Source of the DNA: WVYX01 sp039586815
GTDB lineage: Bacteria > Gemmatimonadota > Gemmatimonadetes > Gemmatimonadales > GWC2-71-9
Length of the DNA stretch: 64,000 nt
Reading direction: 5' to 3'
Assembly: GCA_039586815.1 (NCBI GenBank)
Contig: JBDHJR010000012.1
Span: forward strand, 1-64,000
Under the pieces are notes generated by a model, which saw nothing but the letters and a program-made list of their open reading frames with translations, was not told the DNA's origin and made no database searches. Below, piece after piece: positions 55,155 to 62,745 of the stretch; positions within the stretch are counted from its first letter, which is position 1; each line of letters starts with the position of its first letter. A program made the position numbers and the translations under genes.

Positions 55155-56371
55155 CACGCGTCGCCCACCGGAACCACGAGAACACCGGCCGGATCGAATG
55201 TGTGCCGCAAGCCCGCTACCAGTCGCCCCACACCGTCGCGGTAGGCGCCGAAGTGACCCACCTGGGAGCGCACTTCCCACGGCGCCCGCTCGAGCGTGAG
55301 GGGCATTTCCTGTTGTGCGGCGGATCGGCGCAGCAGCTTGAGCCGGTCTGCCGCCGCATCGCCACTCCACCGCACGATCCCCGCCCCCACGCCCGCCGAC
55401 AGCCAGCCCTCGGGGAGGTGGTGCTCCACCAGAGCGAGGGCGGTATCCAGCGAGGTAGGCAGGGCGCCGAGCCGCAGCGTGCTGCCTCCCTGCGTGGCGC
55501 CGGCCCCGGCCTTGGGCCACAAGCGCGCGGCTTCCTGTGCCGGCAGCTCGTGAAGCGTCAGCGAGACGGCGCCGCTCACCGCATCGCGTGCCGCCTCGAC
55601 CTCCGGGCGGGTTCCGAGCAGCCGCACCGCGAGCGTCCAATCGCCGGCGGTCGCGGCGAGTGGCGAGAGGACCTCGAGAGCGGCGGGAGTGTTGCCCGTA
55701 TGCAGGATTGCCAGGGCCGCGGTGAGCAGCGCATCGCGCTGTCCCGAGCCGATCAGCGTGAGATCGGCACGCGGCACCGCGCGCAGCCTGAGCGTTACCG
55801 ACGTGAGCACGCCGAATGCACCGAAGCTGCCCGCGGCGAGCTTCGTGAGATCGAAGCCCGCGACGTTCTTCACCACGCGTCCGCCCGGGCGGATCACGCG
55901 CCCATCACCCGTCACCAGTGTGAGGCCGAGCAGGTGATCGCGCACGTTGCCGAATCCCCCGCGCAGTGGGCCGGCGGTGCCGGTTGCCACGACCGAGCCG
56001 ATCGAGCGCCCGGAGCCGGGTGGATCGATCGCGGCCCAGGCTCCGTGGTCTGCCAGCGCGCGGCCCAGGTCGCTCCACGTCACGCCTGCCTGCACCGTGG
56101 CCACCAGGTCGGATGCGTCGAGGTGGGGGATCTCGGTCAGCCGAGCGGTCGTGAGCGCGAGGTCGGCCACCGCGTCGGGGGGCATCCACCCGGCGCTTCC
56201 CTCGATGCGTACCCGCCACCCTTCGGAAGCTGCCGTCCCAAGCACGAGCGCTACCGCATCGTCCGAGTGCGGCGCCACGCGCGGCAGCCCGCCCGAGTCG
56301 GCCCCTATGGTCCCACCGTCGCCCAGGAGCGATCCGAGGTGGCGCGCGATGCTCAACCCCGTTTCGGCCAT
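55154..56371 (-). CDS. glcE: glycolate oxidase FAD-binding subunit
   Basis: A 405-residue FAD-dependent protein shorter than GlcD. The FAD-binding PCMH pattern is present: GSGRSIGSVVATGTAGPLRGGFGNVRDHLLG and VKNVAGFDLTKLAAGSFGAFGVLTSVTLRL. It is the second flavoprotein subunit of the GlcDEF complex. The ATG overlaps the glcD stop (TGATG). Confidence 0.9.
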   Translation of the reverse strand: MAETGLSIARHLGSLLGDGGTIGADSGGLPRVAPHSDDAVALVLGTAASEGWRVRIEGSAGWMPPDAVADLALTTARLTEIPHLDASDLVATVQAGVTWSDLGRALADHGAWAAIDPPGSGRSIGSVVATGTAGPLRGGFGNVRDHLLGLTLVTGDGRVIRPGGRVVKNVAGFDLTKLAAGSFGAFGVLTSVTLRLRAVPRADLTLIGSGQRDALLTAALAILHTGNTPAALEVLSPLAATAGDWTLAVRLLGTRPEVEAARDAVSGAVSLTLHELPAQEAARLWPKAGAGATQGGSTLRLGALPTSLDTALALVEHHLPEGWLSAGVGAGIVRWSGDAAADRLKLLRRSAAQQEMPLTLERAPWEVRSQVGHFGAYRDGVGRLVAGLRHTFDPAGVLVVPVGDA

Positions 56372-57816
56372 CACGCGCTCCCTGCGGCTACCGTCGCGCG
56401 TGGGTCTCGGGTCGATTCGCGGCAGGCGTGGACCGGGATCACCTTGCCGGGGTTGGCGATCTCGTCGGGGTCGAACACCAGGTGCACCGCGCGCATGGCG
56501 CCCAGCGTGTCGCCGTCGAAGATGAGCGGCATGTAGCGCAGCTTGTCGGCGCCCACCCCGTGCTCGCCGGTGATGGTGCCGCCCGCCGCGACGCACAGCT
56601 CGAGGATCTCGGCCGACGCCTGCTCCACGCGCTCCAACTCGTCCGCGTCGCGGCTGTCGAACGCGATGTTGGGATGCAGGTTGCCGTCCCCGGCGTGGAA
56701 CACGTTGGCGACGCGAATCCCGTGGGCCGTGGCGATGCGAACCACCTGCTCGAGCACGTGGGGCAGCGCCGAGCGCGGCACTACCGTGTCCTGCACGAGC
56801 AGGTCGCGGTTCAGGCGGCCCAGCGCACCGAATGCCTTCTTGCGTCCCTGCCACAGCCTCTCCCGCTCGGCCTCATCGCTGGCTACCTGCACGGAGCGGG
56901 CACCGCTGTTCCGCAGGATGCGCTCCACCTCGGCGCCCCCCGAGACCACGACTTCGTCGGTGGCGCCGTCCAGCTCCACCAGCAGTACGGCCCCGGCGTC
57001 AGTCGGGTAACCGGCGGCGTAGATCGAGGCCTCCACCGCCCCGATGCAGTTGTGGTCGATCATCTCCAAGGCGGCCGGCAGGATTCCGGCCGCGATTATC
57101 GCCGTGACGGCCTCTCCGGCAGTGCGCAGCGCCTCGAAATCGGCCAGGAGGGTGCGCACCGCCCTGGGGAGAGGTGTGAGGCGAACCGTGATGCGCGTGG
57201 CGATCCCGAACATCCCCTCACTCCCCACGAACAACCCGACCAGGTCCGGACCCCACGGCTCACCGTGCTTCGAGCCGAGCGTCGTGACACTCCCGTCGGG
57301 CAGCACGACCTCGAGCTCGAGGATGTGATTGGTGGTTACGCCGTACTTCAGGCAGTGCGGGCCTCCGGCGTTCTCGGCCACGTTGCCGCCGATGGTGCAC
57401 ACCGTCTGGCTCGACGGATCGGGAGCGTAGTGCAGCCCGTGCGGCTCGGCGGCGGCCGTGAGGCGCGTGTTGACCACGCCTGGCTCGACCACGGCCAGGC
57501 GGTTCGCGGGGTCGACTTCCAGGATGCGCGTGAGCCGGGTGAGCGAAATCAGCACGGCGTCGCTGTCGGCGAGAGCCCCGCCGGACAGACCCGTACCGGC
57601 TCCGCGGGCCACGAACGGGATCTTGTGGTGCGCCAGGAGCTGCACAACGCCAACGACCTGGTCCCGCGTTGCGGGGAGCACGACCGCTCCGGGCCGGCTG
57701 TGGTGGGTCGGCAGCCCGTCGGCTGCGTAGGTGTCCAGCTCCGCTGGAGCCGTGCGGATCCACCCCGGGCCGACGATGCCGGCGAGGGCGCCGGCCACTC
57801 CCGCGGGGATGCCCAT
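56371..57816 (-). CDS. glcD: glycolate oxidase catalytic FAD subunit
   Basis: A 481-residue FAD/4 flavoprotein. Landmarks are VARGAGTGLSGGA, the GGNVAENAGGPHCLKYGVTTNHIL motif, VFHAGDGNLHPNIAFD and GTITGEHGVGADK, all standard for GlcD/D-lactate dehydrogenases. It oxidises glycolate (or D-lactate) as the catalytic subunit. Substrate choice cannot be read from motifs alone. Its ATG lies one base after the stop of the LON-domain gene. Confidence 0.93.
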   Translation of the reverse strand: MGIPAGVAGALAGIVGPGWIRTAPAELDTYAADGLPTHHSRPGAVVLPATRDQVVGVVQLLAHHKIPFVARGAGTGLSGGALADSDAVLISLTRLTRILEVDPANRLAVVEPGVVNTRLTAAAEPHGLHYAPDPSSQTVCTIGGNVAENAGGPHCLKYGVTTNHILELEVVLPDGSVTTLGSKHGEPWGPDLVGLFVGSEGMFGIATRITVRLTPLPRAVRTLLADFEALRTAGEAVTAIIAAGILPAALEMIDHNCIGAVEASIYAAGYPTDAGAVLLVELDGATDEVVVSGGAEVERILRNSGARSVQVASDEAERERLWQGRKKAFGALGRLNRDLLVQDTVVPRSALPHVLEQVVRIATAHGIRVANVFHAGDGNLHPNIAFDSRDADELERVEQASAEILELCVAAGGTITGEHGVGADKLRYMPLIFDGDTLGAMRAVHLVFDPDEIANPGKVIPVHACRESTRDPRATVAAGSA

Positions 57817-57817
57817 T

Positions 57818-58492
57818 CTACTCTCGGAAGTCCATGTCGCGGAGGCGCTTGCCGTTGCCCTTGGTGCGTCGCTGCCTGTCGGCCCGCTTCTTCACGTCCT
57901 GCTGCAGTCGACGAAGAGTCGTTGCGAGGCGGCGCAGCCTGTCGCTCACGGAGCGCAGCTCGAGCAGGCCCTGCTTGTCACGCGGCTCGATGTCGAGCCC
58001 GGCCGCCACTTGAAAGGAAAGCTGCGCCGGGTCCTGCGGCAGCTCTACGGTGGGCTCCGGTAGCTGAGCCAGCTCGCTCACCGCCCGGGTATACGATTCG
58101 AACGCGGTGCGAACCCCGGCGGCACGCTCTGCCACGTCGTCCTCCGACGGGTGATCCTCGAACGGCTCCACCACTGCCACGCGATACAGCCGATCGGTCT
58201 CCACGAACTCGCGCAGCAGGAACCGCTCCTGCCCTGCGGTCATGATGTTGTAGCGTCCGTCAGGTAGCTGCTGCACGCTCTCGATGTGAGCGCGGCATCC
58301 CACGGCCCCGGGCGAGGGCGAGGGGTCCGTGTACGGCGTGGCGCGCACGTACGACAGGCCGAAGCAGCCGTCGCCCTCACGGCAATCACTCAGCATCTGC
58401 CGGTAGCGCGGCTCGAATATGTGGAGCGGCTGCAGCGCACCCGGGAAGAGCACCAGGGGGAGAGGGAAGATCGGGAGGGTGCGGGCGCGCAT
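57818..58492 (-). CDS. LON substrate-binding domain protein
   Basis: A 224-residue protein that contains only the LON N-terminal domain (LPIFPLPLVLFPGALQPLHIFEPRYRQM near the start). No ATPase or protease part follows. The C-terminal 60 residues are basic and helical. The function of such stand-alone LON-domain proteins is not established. It is the first gene of the eight-gene chain. There is no visible Shine-Dalgarno, and a G-rich tandem repeat lies 11 bases upstream. Confidence 0.9.
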   Translation of the reverse strand: MRARTLPIFPLPLVLFPGALQPLHIFEPRYRQMLSDCREGDGCFGLSYVRATPYTDPSPSPGAVGCRAHIESVQQLPDGRYNIMTAGQERFLLREFVETDRLYRVAVVEPFEDHPSEDDVAERAAGVRTAFESYTRAVSELAQLPEPTVELPQDPAQLSFQVAAGLDIEPRDKQGLLELRSVSDRLRRLATTLRRLQQDVKKRADRQRRTKGNGKRLRDMDFRE

Positions 58493-58503
58493 TGGTCTAA
58501 GCT

Positions 58504-58551
58504 AACGGGGAACGGGGAACGGGGAACGGGGAACGGGGAACGGGGAACGGG
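58504..58551 (+). repeat. seven-copy AACGGGG tandem repeat
   Basis: Seven near-perfect copies of the 7-base unit AACGGGG (the last lacks one base). The G4 runs spaced by AAC could fold into a G-quadruplex on the plus strand, which is the template strand for the LON-domain operon. The repeat begins 11 bases upstream of that gene's ATG. Two related copies (CCGTTCCCCGTTC) occur near 5501-5511 by the end of the MTHFR fusion gene. Confidence 0.95.
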
Positions 58552-58807
58552 CCGTTCAGGGTGCAACGGTAGTGGGAGCGGCAGGCGGCCGCGTTGCGTG
58601 CAGCGGGAAACGGGAAGGGTGGGTGCAGCGAGGCCGGGGTTCTGCCGGAGCGAACCTCACGAGCACTGACCGGCAGGAAGTTATCGCAGTGATGGCAGGC
58701 CTTACTTACTCCGCAGATAGGAGCTCCGGGGAGCCCGTTGGGGAGTGCCGGTTCGCGGAGGTAGAGGCCCGCCAAAGCTCCGTGTCGTGATTACTGGGTG
58801 TGCAAGC

Positions 58808-58833
58808 AAAAGCGGCCGACTCACGCCGACCGC
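58808..58833 (-). terminator. intrinsic terminator of the sigma factor gene
   Basis: On the minus strand, GCGGTCGGC and GTCGGCCGC form a nine-pair stem (two G-U pairs) with a GTGA loop, followed by TTTTGCTTG. It lies about 30 bases after the sigma gene stop. Confidence 0.75.
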
Positions 58834-58862
58834 CTGGAGGGGACCAACCCTACTACTGGGAC

Positions 58863-59756
58863 CTACGCTGCTACCCAAAAGCCCTTGAGGGCCTCACCGT
58901 GCGGGCTCTCCCGCAGCTTCTCGAACGCGCGCTCGCGGATCTGGCGTATGCGCTCCCGGGTTACGCCCAGCAACTCGCCGATCTTCTCGAGCGTCATGCC
59001 CTCGGAGCCCTCCTCGAGACCGTAGTACAGGTAGAGGATCTTCCGCTCGCGCGGCGTGAGGTACTTCTCGAACACTTCGTCGATGAACTCCCGCATGAGG
59101 CGGCCGTCTGTCCGCTCCTCGATCTCGCCGCCCTCCTGGCCGGCGAAGCGCTCACCGAAAGTGGCAGCGTCCTTGTCGCTGCGATCGATGGGAGCATCGA
59201 GCGACATCTCAGCAGCAGTCATGCGCCGCGCGCTGCGCACGTTCTCGACGCTGTCCTGCAGAGCTTTGGCAATCTCCTCGTCGGTTGGCTCGCGGCCGAG
59301 CTCCTGCGACAGGTACGTCTCGGTCCGTGCCATCCGGATGAGGTGGCTGTTCTGGTTGAGCGGGATGCGCACGCTGCGGGTCTGCTCGGCCAGCGCCTTG
59401 AGCACTGCCTGGCGCACCCACCACACGGCGTACGAGATGAACTTCACACCCTGGTCGGGGTCGAACTTCTTCACCGCCTTGAGCAGCCCCTCGTTCCCGA
59501 TCGCCACCAGCTCGGCCAGGTCCAGCCCGTGGCCCTGGTACTTCTTTACATAGGAGATCACGAACCGGAGGTTGGCCGTCACCAGGCGCTCGGCACAGGC
59601 CTCATCGCCCGCGCGGGCCCGCCGGGCCAGGCGGCGCTCCTCCTCCGCCGAGCCTATGAGGGGCAGCTTCTGGATGTCCTGCAAATACTGATCAAATGCG
59701 CCCGAAACGGGGGTGCGAAAGAAACCCTTCGACTTTGCGGTGCGCAGTTGGGTCAT
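58863..59756 (-). CDS. RNA polymerase sigma-70 factor (short RpoD/RpoS-like)
   Basis: A 297-residue sigma factor. Region 1.2 starts at FDQYLQDIQKLPLIGSAEEERRLA. Regions 2.1-2.4 include LRFVISYVKKYQGHGLDLAELVAIGNEGLLKAVKKFDPDQGVKFISYAVWWVRQA. Regions 3 and 4 are present, with the C-terminal helix-turn-helix in EKIGELLGVTRERIRQIRERA. Region 1.1 is absent. The length resembles the short primary sigma of Bacteroidota, but it could be a group 2 factor. GGGGAG lies four bases before the ATG. A promoter (59839-59866) and DnaA-box-like sites lie upstream. Confidence 0.94.
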   Translation of the reverse strand: MTQLRTAKSKGFFRTPVSGAFDQYLQDIQKLPLIGSAEEERRLARRARAGDEACAERLVTANLRFVISYVKKYQGHGLDLAELVAIGNEGLLKAVKKFDPDQGVKFISYAVWWVRQAVLKALAEQTRSVRIPLNQNSHLIRMARTETYLSQELGREPTDEEIAKALQDSVENVRSARRMTAAEMSLDAPIDRSDKDAATFGERFAGQEGGEIEERTDGRLMREFIDEVFEKYLTPRERKILYLYYGLEEGSEGMTLEKIGELLGVTRERIRQIRERAFEKLRESPHGEALKGFWVAA

Positions 59757-59838
59757 ACACTCCCCAGGCGTTCGTGGGGTGGGAGAGGACGAGAAGTACT
59801 GAAAACCCCGCCAAAATGACTGACAGGAGGCGCGCCCA

Positions 59839-59866
59839 ATGTAAGAACCACTGGGCACAGCGTCAA
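59839..59866 (-). promoter_or_regulatory. putative promoter of the sigma factor gene
   Basis: On the minus strand, TTGACG (59866-59861) is separated by 17 bases from TACATT (59844-59839). TTGACG has one mismatch to the consensus -35. The leader is about 75 bases long and ends at the ATG at 59756. A DnaA-box-like site lies 11 bases upstream of the -35. Confidence 0.5.
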
Positions 59867-59876
59867 GAAAACCGCA

Positions 59877-60031
59877 TTTTCCACATCACAAATCATTCCA
59901 CCCCAGTGGCTTCCGGATTTTGTCCACCTGGGGCCTATGTGGAAGGAATGTTCGTGAGTGTGGCTGGGGCGGGTAAGTCCTTATGTGGAAAATGGTTGCG
60001 CCGTGTCGGAATGTGCGCGACCTGTGGACAA
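59877..60031. promoter_or_regulatory. cluster of DnaA-box-like motifs
   Basis: Three 9-mers differ from TTATCCACA by one base: TTTTCCACA at 59877-59885, and on the minus strand TTTTCCACA at 59992-59984 and TTGTCCACA at 60031-60023. Two weaker copies lie at 59920-59928 (TTGTCCACC) and 59946-59938 (CCTTCCACA). The whole cluster sits in the gap between aroB and the sigma factor gene. The region is less GC-rich than the flanks. DnaA binding is inference. Confidence 0.45.
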
Positions 60032-60050
60032 CCCGTTGAACAAGGGCGAG

Positions 60051-61154
60051 TTACGTGATTCGGTCGATAATCGCGCTCACAGCCCGTTCGGGAGCCTGGA
60101 CGGTCCACTCACCGGCCTCCCCGCGGGCCATTTCGCCGAGTCGACTGGGGAGTGCAAACCTGACAGACCCTCCCCGCGCCTTCTTGTCCTGCCGCATCGC
60201 CTCCAGCATGCGCTCGTGATCGACTACGGCGGGCGCCGTGGTCGGCAAGGCGAACATCTCCAAGGCGTCCCTCACCTGGCTCGCCATCCCCGCCTCGCTG
60301 ACGCCTATCTCCTCGCCCAGTTCCGCTTCCGCCACCATGCCAATCGCCACGGCTTCGCCGTGCAGCAGCTCGTACCCGAAGGCTGCCTCCAGGGCGTGCG
60401 CCATTGTGTGCCCGAAGTTGAGGATTGCCCGCTTCCCCCGCTCGCGCTCATCGGCCCCCACTACTTCAGCCTTGATCTCCACGCTGCGCCGCACCACGTG
60501 GAGCAGCGCTGTCGGATCGCCTCGCTGAATCGCGTCGTGCTGTTCCCGCATGTGCATGAAGTAGTCGGCGTCGGCGATGACGCCGTGCTTCAACGCCTCG
60601 GCCATCCCCGTTGCCAGCTGCACGGGCGGCAGCGTCGAGAGAGTGGCCACGTCGGCGACCACCACCTCGGGTTGGTGGAAGGCACCCACCAGGTTCTTGC
60701 CGGCCTCGGTGTCCACCCCGGTCTTGCCCCCGATCGCGCTGTCGATCATGGCCAGGAGCGAGGTCGGCAGCTGCGCGCAGCGCACCCCCCTGAGGTAGGT
60801 GGCTGCCACGAAGCCGGCGAGGTCGCCTACCACGCCGCCTCCCAGTGCGATCACTACCAGGTCCCGGTCGAGCCGGGCCCGCAGCAGCTCATCGGTGAGG
60901 TCGGCCCAAGTCTCCCGGTTCTTGTTCCACTCGCCGGCGGGAAAGGCCAGCAAGTGCGCGTGGCCCACCTGCTCCGCCGCGCTCGCTACCTGCCGGCCGT
61001 ACAGTGGCGCCACCGACGAGTCGGTGATCACCGCGTAGTGCGACGCGGGACAGTACCGCTGCAGGTAGTCCGGAAGCTCCGCGAGGATCCCCTCCCCGAG
61101 CACGATGTCGTAGGACGCGTCTCCGAGGGGAACGCTGATGGTGGCGGGCGCTAT
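60051..61154 (-). CDS. aroB: 3-dehydroquinate synthase, apparently with ATA start
   Basis: A 367-residue AroB when read from ATA at 61154. The first canonical start (GTG 61103) would cut off the family N-terminus: the upstream codons spell ISVPLGDASYDIVLG, as in AroB. GAGGG lies seven bases before the ATA, and ATA overlaps the stop TAG of the preceding gene (ATAG). Conserved parts are ALGGGVVGDLAGFVAA, LLAMIDSAIGGKTGVD, GKNLVGAFHQP and NFGHTMAHALE. It makes 3-dehydroquinate in the shikimate pathway. The ATA start is inference; the rest is firm. Confidence 0.95.
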   Translation of the reverse strand: MAPATISVPLGDASYDIVLGEGILAELPDYLQRYCPASHYAVITDSSVAPLYGRQVASAAEQVGHAHLLAFPAGEWNKNRETWADLTDELLRARLDRDLVVIALGGGVVGDLAGFVAATYLRGVRCAQLPTSLLAMIDSAIGGKTGVDTEAGKNLVGAFHQPEVVVADVATLSTLPPVQLATGMAEALKHGVIADADYFMHMREQHDAIQRGDPTALLHVVRRSVEIKAEVVGADERERGKRAILNFGHTMAHALEAAFGYELLHGEAVAIGMVAEAELGEEIGVSEAGMASQVRDALEMFALPTTAPAVVDHERMLEAMRQDKKARGGSVRFALPSRLGEMARGEAGEWTVQAPERAVSAIIDRIT

Positions 61155-62068
61155 AGCCTCACCTCACCCTCGATGATCGTGATTGCCTGACCGCCCACGC
61201 GCACCGCCGTGATGGCACCGTCGGGCGAGCACGCGACTTCGACGGTGATGCGGCTGGGACGGCCGATCTCCATACCCTGCTCCACGATCACCGTCGCAAC
61301 TCCGTCTCGCGGGTGCACGATCCCGTGACGCACGAGGTACGATCCGAGGGCGCCCGACGCGCTCCCAGTGGCGGGGTCCTCGGGCACTCCGAGCCCCGGG
61401 GCGAACATGCGGCAATGCACCGTGGCCTCGGGCGACTCGGTCTCGAGCGAGTAGCACATGGCGCAGTCGCTCCCCAACTCCCGCAGGAAGGCGAAGAGGT
61501 CGCCTCCCTTGCCGCCGCTCGGCAGCGCCCGGATAGCCTCGAGGGAGGCGGTCGGTATCATCAGTTGGGGGATCCCGGTGGACACGATCTGCGGGGCGGT
61601 GCCCGAGGGGATCAGTTCGGGGCCGCCGCCCAGGACTTCCGCTAGCCGGGTCGTATCCTCGACGCTCGGCCCGAACTCGGGTTGGGCCTGGGTCATCACC
61701 ACCAGCCGCGGTGCCCCGCCCTCCATGTGAATGTCCACCGGCAGCACCCCGACACTGGTCTCCTGTGTCACCTGGTGCGCCCCGGTGCCCGGCAGTCCCA
61801 ACTCGCCCGTGGCTGCGAGTAGCCACCAGGTGCCGACCGTAGGATGCCCGGGCAGCGGCACCTCTTCGGCGGGCGTGAAGAAGCGCAGGCGCCGCGTCGC
61901 CCGTTCCGACGGAAAGACGAAGCTCGTCTCGGAGAGGTTCATCTCCCGTGCAAGTGCCTGCATCTGTCCGGCTTCGAGCCCCTCTGCATGTGGGAAGACG
62001 GCGAGCGGGTTTCCCGTCAGCGGACGGTCGGTGAAGACATCCAGTTGAAAGAAGCGATAGGTGGACAC
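61151..62068 (-). CDS. PhzF-family isomerase
   Basis: A 305-residue PhzF-like protein. It starts YRFFQLDVFTDRPLTGNPLAVF, with the catalytic Glu in NLSETSFVF. The GHPTVGTWW and DPATGSASGALGSYL motifs are present. Substrates of non-phenazine members are unknown. No other phenazine genes are nearby. GTG 62068 lies one base after the stop of the cobalamin adenosyltransferase gene. Its own stop overlaps the proposed aroB start. Confidence 0.93.
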   Translation of the reverse strand: MSTYRFFQLDVFTDRPLTGNPLAVFPHAEGLEAGQMQALAREMNLSETSFVFPSERATRRLRFFTPAEEVPLPGHPTVGTWWLLAATGELGLPGTGAHQVTQETSVGVLPVDIHMEGGAPRLVVMTQAQPEFGPSVEDTTRLAEVLGGGPELIPSGTAPQIVSTGIPQLMIPTASLEAIRALPSGGKGGDLFAFLRELGSDCAMCYSLETESPEATVHCRMFAPGLGVPEDPATGSASGALGSYLVRHGIVHPRDGVATVIVEQGMEIGRPSRITVEVACSPDGAITAVRVGGQAITIIEGEVRL

Positions 62069-62069
62069 G

Positions 62070-62618
62070 CTACCAGGTGACGTCGGTGACGCCGGCCCGG
62101 TGGTTGGCGAGCCGCGCCAGCACGAACAGCAGGTCGGACAGGCGGTTCAGGTACTGGAGGATCTCTTCTGATATCGGGTCCTGCCGGTTGAGACGCACCG
62201 CGTGCCGCTCAGCTCGGCGACACACCGTGCGGGCCACGTGCAGATGGGCCGCCTTGAGCGTGCCGCCCGGCAAGACGAACTGCTTGAGCGGCTCGAGTTC
62301 GGTCTCGGCGCGGTCGATGGCGGACTCGAGATCGGTGATGCGCTCGGGTGGAATCACCGCCTTGTGCAGTGCCCGCGCCACCTTCTCCGGGTTGGGGCTG
62401 GCGAGGCGGCCGCCGATCTTGAAGAGATCTCGCTGTACCCCTTCCAGCAGCTCGCGCTCGAAGTCCTCAGGCTCTGTGGCCATGGCGACTCCGAGGCGCG
62501 CGTTGAGCTCGTCCACGCTGCCGTAGGCGGTGACGCGGCCGTCGTCCTTGGCCACCCGGTCGCCGCCGTGCAGCGAGGTCTCGCCGCGGTCGCCGGTTCT
62601 GGTGTAGATCTTCGCCAC
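62070..62618 (-). CDS. pduO: ATP:cob(I)alamin adenosyltransferase (PduO type)
   Basis: A 182-residue MMAB/PduO-type enzyme. The N-terminus KIYTRTGDRGETSLHGGDRVAKDD carries the ATP-binding motif. The core has CRRAERHAVRL and the C-terminal YLNRLSDLLFVLARLAN, all typical. It converts cob(I)alamin to adenosylcobalamin. Its presence fits the B12-dependent metabolism seen with metH. The GTG start has no strong Shine-Dalgarno. It is first in the operon with phzF and aroB. Confidence 0.94.
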   Translation of the reverse strand: MAKIYTRTGDRGETSLHGGDRVAKDDGRVTAYGSVDELNARLGVAMATEPEDFERELLEGVQRDLFKIGGRLASPNPEKVARALHKAVIPPERITDLESAIDRAETELEPLKQFVLPGGTLKAAHLHVARTVCRRAERHAVRLNRQDPISEEILQYLNRLSDLLFVLARLANHRAGVTDVTW

Positions 62619-62745
62619 TTTGAGAGAAGCTACGGGCTGCGTTGAGGGGGCGGTAGGGTGGGGCGCGCCACCAACCGCGGGTAGGGCGACCGGGGGCTCC
62701 TTCTAGTATCATGTGGTGGCCCGCCAGTCACGAGGTGACATCGCC

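Larger units (their letters stand above)
58493..58862. other. 370-base intergenic region
   Basis: This gap lies between the LON-domain gene and the sigma factor gene, both on the minus strand. It holds the tandem repeat at 58504-58551 and the terminator at 58808-58833. A degenerate G-rich stretch (58605-58625) with GGGAAACGGGAAGGG follows the main repeat. I see no convincing coding frame or RNA gene in the rest. Confidence 0.7.

Noticed and set aside
58504..58551. CRISPR-like array.
   Set aside because: The unit is 7 bases with no spacers, so it is a simple tandem repeat.
59877..60031. Firm call of a chromosomal origin (oriC).
   Set aside because: There is no dnaA, dnaN or other origin-linked gene in the window and no long AT-rich unwinding element. 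It is kept only as a DnaA-box-like cluster.
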